DNA of 64,000 bases. It comes from Rana temporaria (lineage: Eukaryota > Chordata > Amphibia > Anura > Ranidae). Shown here piece by piece: positions 11,061-21,967 of this stretch. The position numbers were made by a program, and so were the translations under genes. Below the pieces are notes generated by a model. The model saw nothing but the letters and a program-made list of their open reading frames with translations. It was not told the DNA's origin and did no database searches. The stretch's first letter is position 1. Each line of letters starts with the position of its first letter. The stretch covers positions 91,615,512 through 91,679,511 of the forward strand of contig NC_053499.1 in the NCBI RefSeq assembly GCF_905171775.1, in the 5' to 3' direction.

Positions 11061-11399
11061 TTAGGTTTTGTGCTGCCCTAGGCCTGACTACATTTCTGCA
11101 CCTCCTAATAGAAAAATGACCCACCCCTTCCTGTCAAAGCCACACCCTGTTTTTGTATCACCCGCCCAGGAATTTTCAGGGCACACACACACACTAGTTC
11201 TGGGGGGGGGGAGGGGGTTACTGGACTCCCTTAATTTGCATAGTTTTTCTCTCACTTCCTGTTTGGCTATGGGGCAGGAAGTGAAGGCAAATCTCCCCAA
11301 TTGGACACAGATAATACAAAATAAACTGACAGGGCCTATAACCCTCCCTCACTCTATCCAAAATTAAAGAAAATAAAAAGTGTTGATTATAGTTCTAGT

Positions 11400-11694
11400 C
11401 AGGGGCGGACTGACCATTGAGTCACTCGGGCACTGCCCAAGGGCCCCATGCCACTAGGGGGCCCCATCAGGGTTGCCAGGCTCAGTAAAACCAGGGACAG
11501 TATGTAAAAATCTGTGTTTTTTTTTAGATCTGTCCCTAATATGTCCGAAACTGACATGCTTTTAATGTGAAGATCCCAAGATTTTAGCTGCCCTGCCTCT
11601 GCACTGCCTCCTGGCGTGGTGGCCATCTGTAAGCCAGAGGGGCCCCATAATCTTCTATTGCCCGGGGGCCCCATGAGTTGTCAGTCCGCCCCTG
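11400..11694. mobile_element. hAT-type MITE with 8-bp TSD
   Basis: It begins CAGGGGCGGACTGACCATTG and ends with the near complement TGTCAGTCCGCCCCTG. Perfect duplications GTTCTAGT lie at 11392-11399 and 11695-11702. Gene-free, about 295 bp. In copy 2 the same element, at the same site with the same TSD, is split by the Ngaro/DIRS element. Confidence 0.88.
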
Positions 11695-12110
11695 GTTCTA
11701 GTTTAAGCACAAATTTCATAGAGTTTTATTGAGAGGCCTAAGAAAATATAACCATGCCAATAGGCCAGGATACAGAGTTGCTAATATGTATGAATGTGTG
11801 TGTTAGGGCACCCCACAAACACCACCCAATGTTAACTAAAAAATGATTAATTTGCAAATAAGTATTATCTGCTCATTTTTTGGGGATGTCTGCACCCCTG
11901 ATAGTGACAACATTTGTGAGGTGTCTTCACCCTTTCTAATTCAAATTCATTCACTTCCTGTCACATAGCCAAACAGGAAGTGAGGGTAAAACCTTACTAA
12001 TATCTTTTCTTGGGGACACAGAGATCAATCTAAATAGTTTCCCATTATGTAAATTGCACTCTAGCATTTTGCTGTGTACACCCCAAATTATTAGGGATCT
12101 TGGACTTTGG

Positions 12111-12281
12111 GGTCCAGTTACTAAAGGCAAATCCACTTTGCACTACAAGTGCAAAGCAAGGAAGAAAACAAAACAACTTTGCTTCTACAGGATTGGATGT
12201 TAAAACCATCAGTGCTTCCTCTCTCATTTTCAGCAACTATGCTTGTACTTGCAGAGTGGCTTTGTCTTTACTAAACCCCCC
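12111..12281. mobile_element. Short palindromic MITE (TTTACTAAAGGCAAA family)
   Basis: The left arm (gttactaaaggcaaatccact, then ttgcactacaagt) is complementary to the right arm (acttgcagagtggctttg, then tctttactaaacccc). It is about 170 bp with no coding content. Its ACTACAAG at 12142-12149 is the empty target site of the hAT-type element in copy 2. Confidence 0.6.
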
Positions 12282-12283
12282 CC

Positions 12284-13148
12284 ACCCCACAGCACTCTTG
12301 TCCCCATGTCGATAGGGACAAGAGCCTCTTCCCGACAACCCTTGCCGTTGGTTGTCGGGGTATGCGGGCGGGGGGGCTTATCAGAATCTGAGAGGCCCCT
12401 TTAATAAGGTGGCCCCCAGATTCAGGCCCCCCACCCTATGTGAATGAGTATGGGGTACATCGTACCTCTACCCATTCACCTGGGGAAAAAAAATGTAAAT
12501 AAATAAAACACCACACATTAATTTATTAGTCAGCCGGGGGTCTTCTGCCGGGGCCCCCCACCACCACCCCATTAGGCCCCGGGCTTCACCGTCTTCTGCC
12601 GGGACCCCCTTCACCATGAGGCTCCTACCTATGGGGGAGGGCTCCGGGCTTCGTCGATTTCTGCCGGGGGGGGTGTGCTGTAGCCCCCCCGGGCTGTTTT
12701 CTGCCGGGACCCCCTTCACCATGAGGCTCCTGCCTATGGGGGAGGGCTCCGGGCTTCGTCGCTTTCTGCGGGGGGTTCACCTACCCCCCGTCTTCTGCGC
12801 CGTATTTCGCTGGGACCCCCTTCACCATGAGGCTCCTTGTTGCCTATGGGGGAGGGTCCCGGGCTTCGTCGGTTTCTGCGGGGGGGTGCACCTGCCCCCC
12901 CCGTCTTCTGTGCCGTATTTCGCCGGGACCCCCTTCACCATGAGGCTCCTTGTTGCCTATGGGGGAGGGTCCCGGGCTTCATCGGTTTCTGCGGGGGGGG
13001 GGGGGTGCACCTGCCCCCCCGTCTTCTGCACCACATGTCAGCGCGAGACCTCGTCGTGTCAACATCCAATGGAAGAGAAGGAAGAAGACAGCGCAGACAA
13101 ACCCTGTGCTCCCGGAGGAGACAGGCAGAAGAGGGAACAGAGAAGAAA
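12284..13148. repeat. GC-rich arm with about 115-bp tandem units
   Basis: After a segment shared with 63530-63720 (ccatgtcgatagggacaaga and similar) come four to five tandem units at 12590-13050. They contain gggacccccttcaccatgag and gggcttcgtcggtttctgcg. A related but shorter GC-rich arm occurs inverted at 20346-20940, so the two flank the PLE as a degenerate inverted pair. G- and C-runs up to 12 long occur. Frames crossing it are artefacts. Confidence 0.7.
13134..13148 (+). repeat. 15-bp TSD, left copy, of the PLE
   Basis: GGAACAGAGAAGAAA here is repeated exactly at 20331-20345. The flanking bases differ on either side, so this is a duplicated target rather than part of the element's arms. 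Confidence 0.85.
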
Positions 13149-14929
13149 TTAAAAAAAAAGAAAGATTGTACTACGCTAGGTAGCGACATGGCGGACTTTA
13201 AAGGGCAATCACAGGGACATTTTTCGTTATAAAAATAGAGTTTAATTACAAAGTTATACATATACAAATACATTTCATTTCAATAAAAAAAAAAGAGAAC
13301 ATAGATACATATTTGAGCAATAGAACGTCTCGCCGACGCGTTTCGCCTTACGGCTTCTTCTGGACGAGTTGTATGATTTTATAACAAGGAGGTATTGCTA
13401 CTTGCATGTGTCTGAAAGAAAATTATACACTTGTAACATACAGATAACATAAAGACATAATCCAATAAAATATTGAGGGCCACAAAAACCCAATGTAATA
13501 CCAATTGAGTTGGTGGTCATCCGCATCCATCACAAATCATTGGAGTAATACCAAAAGTAAGTTCACGAACTGTTGAAACAAAGAAAAATAACCAGAAACA
13601 GAAAAGCAATATATACCTACGTGTATATATAACTCTATATACGTGTGGACACTATGCGCACATGTACGTGTATATTATTATGTTTGAGCAAATAAAAGGG
13701 GGGCAATGGAAAACCTACCCAGGTAGAAGGAGGAAAGAAAGATCTCCTGATGGTGTAAGGAGCCACAATGGTAGTAGGTTCTGAGAGAAAAGAGCAAATA
13801 AATATATCTGTGCATATACTGAGACAGGATGAAAGTAAATAGATAGCAACCAAATAGTTGTTAAATATCAAATGTCAAAGATGGCTGATTTACCTCAAAG
13901 TTGGTGTAAAAAAAGCAACAACCGGGACCAACAAGGCAGAAGACAGGTGGGAAGGACCTGGAGGGAAAATAGATTCCGTCGCTAGGCAGCCACACTGCAC
14001 TGTCCAAAATAAAGGGCAGACCAAAGGATTTAAAAGCCTGTATATGAAATAGCCAGAGTAACCCATATGCACAGCAAATAGATAGAAGCAGATAAACAGA
14101 CTCGCAGCAGTCCTGAATGGAGACCTAGATAGAGATTTACCTTGCCGCCTTAGAAGTAGTATGTGTCCCGGGGGGGTAGCAGCCTGTGCTCCGCGCCGAG
14201 AGGACGGCTGGGACTGTCTTTAAATAGGCCTACATACGTGGGCGTATCGCGTCGAAAAGACGCGATGACGTCATCGTCATCGCGCCAGGATCAGCGGTGC
14301 ATAAACATAAAAGAGAGTCAGCTGATGAGGCTGGGTGAGCTCTGACCAATGAGCACCTCTGTATGAGCGCTGACACATGCGGCCGTGCCTACCTATCCCA
14401 TCGTTACTCGTGGATTGGGCGTGGCTATAGGCGGGGCGGCATCGATCATAGTGTTTGATCTCGCTAGCCCCCAGGCTAAGATAGAGGTAGAAAAAGCAGC
14501 ATCAACAGGCCAGCATGGACAGGAAAATAGATCGAGGCAAAGATATGGGAGACTATTATTAGTTCAATGGCCCAATAGTGAAAGTAAATCACAGCAAAAG
14601 AAGGAACACCCCATTTATAATAGCTCAAACAAATCCAAATAGTGTATATTTTGATTTGTTCAGCATAACAGAAGGTGATGGTTGTATAAGGCTACAGTAC
14701 AATATAGGTGCAGTGTAATTGATTAGCCACAAGATGGCAGATAAAGAACAGGACAAAAAGACCTGTAACAACAAACAATGGTAACAATTGAGGAATCGGT
14801 TGCATGCTGACGATCAATAGGACTAAAAACAGAATTTTTTTTTTCAAATATTACAACAACTAGATATTTTCATATTATATCCATTCCCTGATCGAAGATA
14901 TTTGGAATTAAATTATTGTATCTCAAATA
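13149..14929 (-). repeat. PLE inverted arm, left
   Basis: It is the reverse complement of 18480-20261, with position sums constant at about 33409 over most of the length. It contains the hammerhead-like motif near 13326-13370 on the minus strand, alternating tata/cgtg runs near 13620-13680, and the block cgcgatgacgtcatcgtcat. Short open frames here are mirrored exactly in the other arm and are not genes. Confidence 0.88.
13326..13370 (-). ncRNA. Hammerhead-ribozyme-like motif, left arm
   Basis: On the minus strand the order is CGTC (stem I), CAGAAGA (core), AGCC-GTAA-GGC (stem II with a GNRA tetraloop), GAAA, CGCG, TC (cleavage position), then GGCGAGACG closing stem I. This is the type I hammerhead arrangement with the tiny stem III known from PLE terminal repeats. 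The core consensus is CUGANGA; here the second base is A, so activity may be lost or reduced. Confidence 0.65.
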
Positions 14930-17900
14930 CTCAATAAACCTGAATTTGGTAACTACGACACACGACTTAAGGAACATATACAGACCTTCACTAGCGAATT
15001 GCTGAACAAAAAAGAGGAAAAATTATCGCGCGATAAACTAGCTTTCGCAGGGAAATATGCTTATAATTGGCCAAACACCAATGGACAACGTGGGGGTCAT
15101 AGGACCTTTGGACCTAATAGAAACAGAAAGGGCCCTAATCAGAAAGACAGGAACAAGGAGAAAGACAAATACGTTGACTCTGACTCTTCTGCCAATTCTC
15201 TCATTTCACAGAATTCCAAATTCAGCGACCAAGGACGATCAAGAGGCCGGCAGACCAGGAAACGGCAACAACAAGGTGGTGGGCATCAATCGGGCACCGT
15301 GAGTAAAAAACATATCACAGACGTATCAGACGGAGCTAATACTGACATCCAAATGGATACATCTAACCGTGACTTAGTAACGGTAGGAACACACACTGTT
15401 TCCATGTTTCCTCACGCTGCACCGGGTGTCTCCTCTGAGAATCTTTCCACCTTTCCTAAACCGTCGACACCCGATGACCACTTGCGACAGAACATCATAG
15501 AGACAGCCCAAAACATGGCTAAATCCCATGGTAGTGCTAATAAGGAGGGTAAAGTGAGGGATGGTCCAAAGTGACGTATAGATCACTTTTTTCCATGCAT
15601 TTCTCACACCCATCCGACTACTGATCAACTTGACACCCCCAGTGTTGCAATACCTCTACCCCTGAATACATCTGATGTAAATAACAGTCCTCGTCTGGAG
15701 GTAATTCATTTATCATCTCATATTTTAAGCACAATAGAAACTGATCTCCTTAGTTTAGGTCTCAGCTTTTGTCCTAACCCCAGACTTAATAAATTCGAAC
15801 TTACTAAAGATCTCTACCTGTTCGCGCGCAAGCTGACATTTAACTTTATGTACGACAGTGAGAGATGTAAAAGACAAACGGACATTATACAACAGGACAT
15901 ATGGAAGGAATTTACGGTAGCGGATTTCCGTGCCTTAAAAACTTTGGTCCTTTTATTAGAAGAAAATGAGGATAATCCAGTACTTGAGGATTCACCTGAA
16001 TCTGAGGAAGCAATAGGACAGCGAGTACAACTCAATCGCTACCAAAACGATTTAGATGCCCTAGAGAAGGCTGTTAAGAAAAAATCGTTAAAATTCCCTC
16101 CACTCCAGACGAATCCCAATGTTTGGGCCTTCCTAATGCAGGCAATTAAGGATATTGAATCTTTACCTCCTTGTTCACACCCAGATAAAAACTTCACCCC
16201 GGCCCAGACCCAGGCCCTGGCTAACCTTAGCCATAGCCCTCACTTGGTGATCAAGCCCTCGGACAAGGGCGGCAATGTTGTGGTGATGAACGAGTTGAAC
16301 TACCGCAACATGTGCTGGGATATACTCAAGAATAGGGATTGGTATAGACCGGTTCCGGTCGATCTTATCGATAGATTCAACCAGCAATACAATGATACTA
16401 TTCAAGCAGCCCTCTCCGAGGGCTTGATCACCAAGTCTATGTTCGATGGTATTCAGGTCCCTTACCCCAGAATCCCGACCTTTTACTCACTCCCAAAGAC
16501 CCACAAAAACCTGCATAATCCACCGGGTCGTCCTATTGTCTCTGGCATAGGCTCCAAAACCGAACGTGCAAGCAAATTCGTAGACGAATATCTTAGACCA
16601 CACGTTAATACGATGCCCTCTTTTATCCAGGACACTCCCGACCTCTTACGGGCACTAGATGGCCTAACTGTACCCTCTGGATGCCTCCTCGTCTCAATTG
16701 ACGTGGAAGCTTTGTATTCCTCTATTCCACACAGGGTTTGGAAACAACTAGGAAATTCCTGACTGAAAGAGGCCCTAAGTCTTGTAAACTTAATGATTTC
16801 ATTATTAAACTCTTGGGACATATTCTAACAAAAAATATTTTTTCGTTCGATGGGTCCCACTTCCTCCAGGTACAGGGTGTCGCTATGGGCACATGTTGTG
16901 CGCCGTCCTATGCGAACCTGTACCTGGGGGGGTGGGAACGAGAACTTTTTTCCAGTGACAGTTTTTCTGATCTACTACCGTTTATTTTGAGTTGGTACCG
17001 CTATATTGATGATATCCTGCTTCTTTGGACGGGATCATCAGAAGGCCTCAATATATTTATGACCAAACTCGGCCAAAATGATTACAACTTGAAGTTCACG
17101 ATGAACTCAAGCATAACCGAACTGGCCTTCCTAGATGTAACCATCTACATCTCAGAAGATGGCAATGTAAGTACATCTTTATACCGGAAGCCTACGGCTG
17201 GTAACACCATCCTCCACGCCAGCAGTGCTCACCCCAAGTCTCTAGTCCAGAGCATTCCGTTTGGACAATATTTACGACTCAGACGGAATTGCTCAGATAA
17301 TCAAAAATTCAAATCTGAGGCAGACCTTTTGTATACAAGACTGAGAACAAGGGGATACAGCAAAAAATGCTTGAAAAGAGCGTTTGCTAAAGCTAACGGC
17401 AAACTAAGAGGTGACCTTCTATCACGCAGACAAAAACCAACCGACCAAAACACTACTAGAGTAATTACAACATACTCTAACCAACATGTAGAAATACGTC
17501 AAGTAATACAGAAACACTGGCATCTACTAACATCTGACCAAGTACTGACAAAATACATTGGGCCAAACCCTGAAATCACTTTCAGACGGGCTAGATCGAT
17601 TCGCGACCATCTGGTCACGAGTAATTATACCAGATCCAGCGATAAAAAGCGAGAGGTGCCCGGTCTTTATAGATGTGGGGAATGCAACTTTTGCATGTAT
17701 CTTATAGTGGGCACTGATGCCCAACTCCCGAATGGACAAAAACACACAATCAGGCAACACATTACCTGCCAAACAAAGGGAGTGGTCTATTTAATCCTAT
17801 GTAAATGTGGCTGCTTTTACGTCGGTAAAACGATAAGACCCTTTTGGAAACGGATTAAAGACCATACTTACTATGCGATTAACGGCCTATTGAACACCAC

Positions 17901-18479
17901 CATGGGCCATCACATAGCATTTAGGCATAAGTACGAACCAAATGTGTTTAAATTCACGGCTTTGGAGAGTGTATATGAGGATCCGCGAGGGGGTAATTTT
18001 GATCAACGTGTTTTACAATGTGAAACACGTTGGATTCATAAGTTACACGCCAATCAATTTCCAGGCCTTAACGACGCCCTAAGCTTTAAACCCTTTTTGA
18101 CTATCTAACTACACTCTGTACCACCAATAACCACCATGCCAATCTTTTGCAGGTGGTCAACTAATTTTTGAGCTCCCTAACATACCCTCCCTACAAATGC
18201 CCTGTTGATATATCCACTGTTGGAATACGTCATCTCCATTCTATTCTAGAAATGTACATATCTATGTAGGAGAATAAGGAATAGGATCTTGTATTCACAC
18301 TCGACCTTTCAGAATATGTGGATACCTATATACCAGGGGAATAAGATGATATAGGAGAAATTATTCAATATTATTGTTTTCTATTTTTTATTTTTATTTT
18401 TCAATCTGTTCTCTTTTTTGTATAATCTTTTACTTTTTCTTTAAAAACCAATATATATATATATATATATCTATGGATG
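14930..18479 (+). other. Unique central part of the PLE
   Basis: Between the arms lies the coding region (to 18108). About 370 bp of AT-rich non-coding sequence follows, ending in an (AT)n run at about 18450-18468. The arm boundary at 14929 falls just before the first codons that can be read. Confidence 0.7.
14999..18108 (+). pseudogene. PLE polyprotein: N-terminal region, RT and GIY-YIG endonuclease
   Basis: One frame runs 14912-16760 with a single TGA at 15572-15574, then shifts by one base and continues to 18108. There is no ATG at the front, so translation presumably begins in or near the arm. The N-terminal part is basic and low-complexity. The RT region shows PSDKGGNVVVM, FYSLPKTHK, PPGRPIVSGIGS, SIDVEALYSSIPH, GVAMGTCCAPSYANLYLG and the catalytic YIDD at about 17001. 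The C-terminus has a Cys finger (CGECNFC) and a GIY-YIG nuclease (GVVYLI...CFYVGKTIRPFWKR), which would nick target DNA. The frameshift lies in a G-run at about 16734. Two defects make this copy inactive as read. Confidence 0.88.
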
Positions 18480-20261
18480 TGAGATACAACAATTTAATTC
18501 CAAATATCTTCGATCAGGGAATGGATATAATATGAAAATATCTAGTTGTTGTAATATTTGAAAAAAAAAAAAATTTCTGTTTTTAGTCCTATTGATCGTC
18601 AGCATGCAACCGATTCCTCAATTGTTACCATTGTTTGTTGTTACAGGTCTTTTTGTCCTGTTCTTTATCTGCCATCTTGTGGCTAATCAATTACACTGCA
18701 CCTATATTGTACTGTAGCCTTATACAACCATCACCTTCTGTTACGCTGAACAAATCAAAATATACACTATTTGGATTTGTTTGAGCTATTATAAATGGGG
18801 CGTTCCTTCTTTTGCTGTGATTTACTTTCACTATTGGGCCATTGAACTAATAATAGTCTCCCATATCTTTGCCTCGATCTATTTTCCTGTCCATGCTGGC
18901 CTGTTGATGCTGCTTTTTCTACCTCTATCTTAGCCTGGGGGCTGGCGAGATCTAACACTATGATCGATGCCGCCCCGCCTATAGCCACGCCCAATCCACG
19001 AGTAACGATGGGATAGGTAGGCACGGCCGCATGTGTCAGCGCTCATACAGAGGTGCTCATTGGTCAGAGCTCACCCAGCCTCATCAGCTGACTCTCTTTT
19101 ATGTTTATGCGCCGCTGATCCTGGCGCGATGACGATGACGTCATCGCGTCTTTTCGACGCGATACGCCCACGTATGTAGGCCTATTTAAAGACAGTCCCA
19201 GCCGTCCTCTCGGCGCGGAGCACAGGCTGCTACCCCCCCGGGACACATACTACTTCTAAGGCGGCAAGGTAAATCTCTATCTAGGTCTCCATTCAGGACT
19301 GCTGCGAGTCTGTTTATCTGCTTCTATCTATTTGCTGTGCATATGGGTTACTCTGGCTATTTCATATACAGGCTTTTAAATCCTTTGGTCTGCCCTTTAT
19401 TTTGGACAGTGCAGTGTGGCTGCCTAGCGACGGAATCTATTTTCCCTCCAGGTCCTTCCCACCTGTCTTCTGCCTTGTTGGTCCCGGTTGTTGCTTTTTT
19501 TACACCAACTTTGAGGTAAATCAGCCATCTTTGACATTTGATATTTAACAACTATTTGGTTGCTATCTATTTACTTTCATCCTGTCTCAGTATATGCACA
19601 GATATATTTATTTGCTCTTTTCTCTCAGAACCTACTACCATTGTGGCTCCTTACACCATCAGGAGATCTTTCTTTCCTCCTTCTACCTGGGTAGGTTTTC
19701 CATTGCCCCCCTTTTATTTGCTCAAACATAATAATATACACGTACATGTGCGCATAGTGTCCACACGTATATAGAGTTATATATACACGTAGGTATATAT
19801 TGCTTTTCTGTTTCTGGTTATTTTTCTTTGTTTCAACAGTTCGTGAACTTACTTTTGGTATTACTCCAATGATTTGTGATGGATGCGGATGACCACCAAC
19901 TCAATTGGTATTACATTGGGTTTTTTGTTGCATGCTGGCCCTCAATATTTTATTGGATTATGTCTTTATGTTATCTGTATGTTACAAGTGTATAATTTTC
20001 TTTCAGACACATGCAAGTAGCAATACCTCCTTGTTATAAAATCATACAACTCGTCCAGAAGAAGCCGTAAGGCGAAACGCGTCGGCGAGACGTTCTATTG
20101 CTCAAATATGTATCTATGTTCTCTTTTTTTTTATTGAAATGAAATTTATTTGTATATGTATAACTTTGTAATTAAACTCTATTTTTATAACGAAAAATGT
20201 CCCTGTGATTGCCCTTTAAAGTCCGCCATGTTGCTACCTAGCGTAGTACAATCTTTCTTTT
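18480..20261 (+). repeat. PLE inverted arm, right
   Basis: Reverse complement of 13149-14929. Differences are few, for example an extra tt in gggttttttgttg near 19920. The tail (20262-20330, including ctatttcggatgtgggcc) has no partner in the left arm, so the element is asymmetric at its outer ends. Confidence 0.88.
20047..20092 (+). ncRNA. Hammerhead-ribozyme-like motif, right arm
   Basis: Same sequence as the left-arm copy, now on the plus strand: actcGTCCAGAAGAAGCC, GTAA loop, GGCGAAACGCGTC, then GGCGAGACG. Stem II GCC/GGC and stem I CGTC/GACG are evident. The ACGCGT stem III is palindromic, which suits the dimeric cleavage reported for PLE hammerheads. One core base deviates from consensus. 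Confidence 0.65.
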
Positions 20262-20330
20262 TTTTTAATTACTATTTCGGATGTGGGCCAATGTGAGTGC
20301 CTTAATGTTATTCCCCTTTCCCATTTTTTA

Positions 20331-20345
20331 GGAACAGAGAAGAAA
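20331..20345 (+). repeat. 15-bp TSD, right copy, of the PLE
   Basis: GGAACAGAGAAGAAA, identical to 13134-13148. Beyond it the GC-rich host repeat continues (gaagcggaaaggaagccc). Confidence 0.85.
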
Positions 20346-21574
20346 GAAGCGGAAAGGAAGCCCTGGCTCCGCGGGGGAGCCAGGCAGAAGTAGGAGCAGA
20401 CAGAAGACCAGGAAGACCGGAACCCTGGCGGAAGGCACCGGAAAGACCGGGGGATAGGCACCATCCCCCGGCAGAAGTCGCCAAAGTCCGGATGCCCCCC
20501 CCTAATGTAAAAGAGCTTAAATGGGGTGGGGGCCCCCAGCGGAAGGCTCCGGAGAGGACCGAGGGATGGCGCCCTCCCCCGGCAGAAATCACCGAAGCCC
20601 AGGGTCCCGGCAGAAGATCGGGAAAGAAGAAACCCCCCCTTGTGAAAGAGCTAAAGAAGAAAGGGGGGGCTCCGGAGCTGATTAATAAAATATTTTATTC
20701 TGTGTTGTGTTTTTATTTTACTTTACACTTTTCCCCCAGGTGAATGGGTAGAGGTACGATGTACCTCATACTCATTCACATAGGGTGGGGGGCCGGCATC
20801 TGGGGGCCCCCTTATTAAAGGGGGCTCGCAGATTCCGATTAGCCCCCGCCCGCATACCCCGACAACCAATGGCAAGGGTTGTCGGGAAGAGGCTCTTGTC
20901 CCTATCGACATGGAGACAAGAGTGCTGTGGGCTGGGGGGGAACCCCGTGCCGATTTTCGGCACGGGTTTAACCCCTCACGTTCCGGACCAAGCCTATGAG
21001 CCTAATGTACCCCTGGAGGGGGACCCGCGCCGGTTTCAAGTTTGAAATTTGGCGCGGAGTTCCCCTTCATGGCTGAAAACAGGTCGGAGATTCCCGTGCG
21101 CCGCGTCACGCATCGCAATCACGGGTACGCCGCTTGGTATTTACCAAGATTTTCTCGGCGTACTGACAAGGCGCACGGGAAGCTCCGAAATTTCTCTCTA
21201 CGCATGCCCAGTATGCAAATGAACCTCCCGAGGTTCAGGCGCACTGTGTAAGCGTACGGGGATCTGTTTTCAAAAAACACTTTCACTTTCAATTCGGCCC
21301 GCCAAACACTTTCAAACACATGTCACTTCACTTCCCCTGCATCACCCCCTCCCTCCCCTAATAAACTCCCGCCCGAATCCCCGATATTTTCATTTCAATG
21401 TGCCGTGCGCCAGGTCTATCAGGCGCACCATGCGCCCTCTCCTGGGCGCACTGAGCACATTAGTAACTATTGAAATACACTGCACTAGCAGCGTATTTCA
21501 ATAGTAAATGTCAAAACGGCTGCTACTCCTGCTTTTACTCCATGAGTCATGGAGTAAAGGCTTGGTAAATCAGC
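20346..21574. repeat. Right arm and terminus of composite unit, copy 1
   Basis: GC-rich sequence carries the reverse complement of the block at 12290-12480 (for example cgacatggagacaagagtgc and the facing cccgacaacc stretches). It continues to a simple terminal part ending tggtaaatcagcccc. The last 60 bp hold a small palindrome, ctccatgagtcatggag. No gene. Confidence 0.6.
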
Positions 21575-21855
21575 CCCACTGTGTCTCTATCTATCTCTCT
21601 CTCTCTAACTGTCTGACTGACTTATTTTCTTTAACAAAGCCAAAACACACTACACGCGGCCGCCTTTTTGCGCACTGTGATTGGCCAAGCATGCAGGGTC
21701 ATGGTGCATGCTTGACCAATCATCAGCGCGCAATGCTGCAGTGAATTATGGTCCGACGTGAGTCACTCGAATTTGGCGTGAACGACCCGTTTTGTTCGAA
21801 ATTCGTCAAACGTACGAACAGACGATGTTCGAGTCGAACACAAAGCTCATCCCTA
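21575..21855 (-). mobile_element. Probable 5' terminus of the BED-hAT element
   Basis: The segment ends in GCTCATCCCTA at 21845-21855; its complement TAGGGATGAGC is a common hAT terminus. It holds the inverted pair gattggccaagcatgcagg and gtgcatgcttgaccaatc. It begins with a CTAT-type microsatellite like the one just left of the composite unit. Together these suggest the composite unit inserted into the upstream region of the hAT element at 4107-7493. The opposite hAT end was not found near 3 kb, so this is inference. Confidence 0.4.
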
Positions 21856-21967
21856 ATGCCAAGGATGTATAAGGGGGGGGGGTGTTGTCCTGAATATGTT
21901 CTGCCCAAGGTGAAATTCAGCCCTGCCTCCTCTTGGCATTAAACCCATGAGCAGCATTCAAATGTAA
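21856..21967. other. Unassigned spacer
   Basis: About 110 bp with a G-run and no recognised feature. Confidence 0.3.

Larger units (their letters stand above)
13149..20330 (+). mobile_element. Complete Penelope-like element with inverted arms
   Basis: A 7.2-kb insertion bounded by a perfect 15-bp TSD. It consists of a 1.78-kb left arm, a coding region (RT plus GIY-YIG endonuclease), a right arm that is the reverse complement of the left, and a tail of about 65 bp. PLEs are known to carry such terminal repeats in direct or inverted orientation. The arms match over nearly their full length with only scattered differences, and the coding frame has just two defects, so the insertion looks recent. 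The element sits inside the composite unit's GC-rich palindrome. Confidence 0.88.
8731..21574. mobile_element. Composite GGGGCTGATTTAC unit, copy 1
   Basis: The left end reads GGGGCTGATTTAC and the right end its complement GTAAATCAGCCCC. Both are bordered outside by ACT (8728-8730 and 21575-21577), a possible 3-bp TSD. The unit contains in order a TTAA palindromic MITE, a CCACTT-type element end, a SINE, a hAT MITE, a short-palindrome MITE, a GC-rich minisatellite and a complete PLE, then a GC-rich arm partly inverted relative to 12284-13148. Copy 2 starts at 44808 with the same order. The left end matches copy 2 exactly; that the right end belongs to the same insertion is inference. Confidence 0.55.

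Noticed and set aside
13635..14642. Short frames in the PLE arms (60-85 codons) that are repeated at 18767-19774
   Set aside because: Conserved only because the two arms are recent copies of each other; no coding signature.
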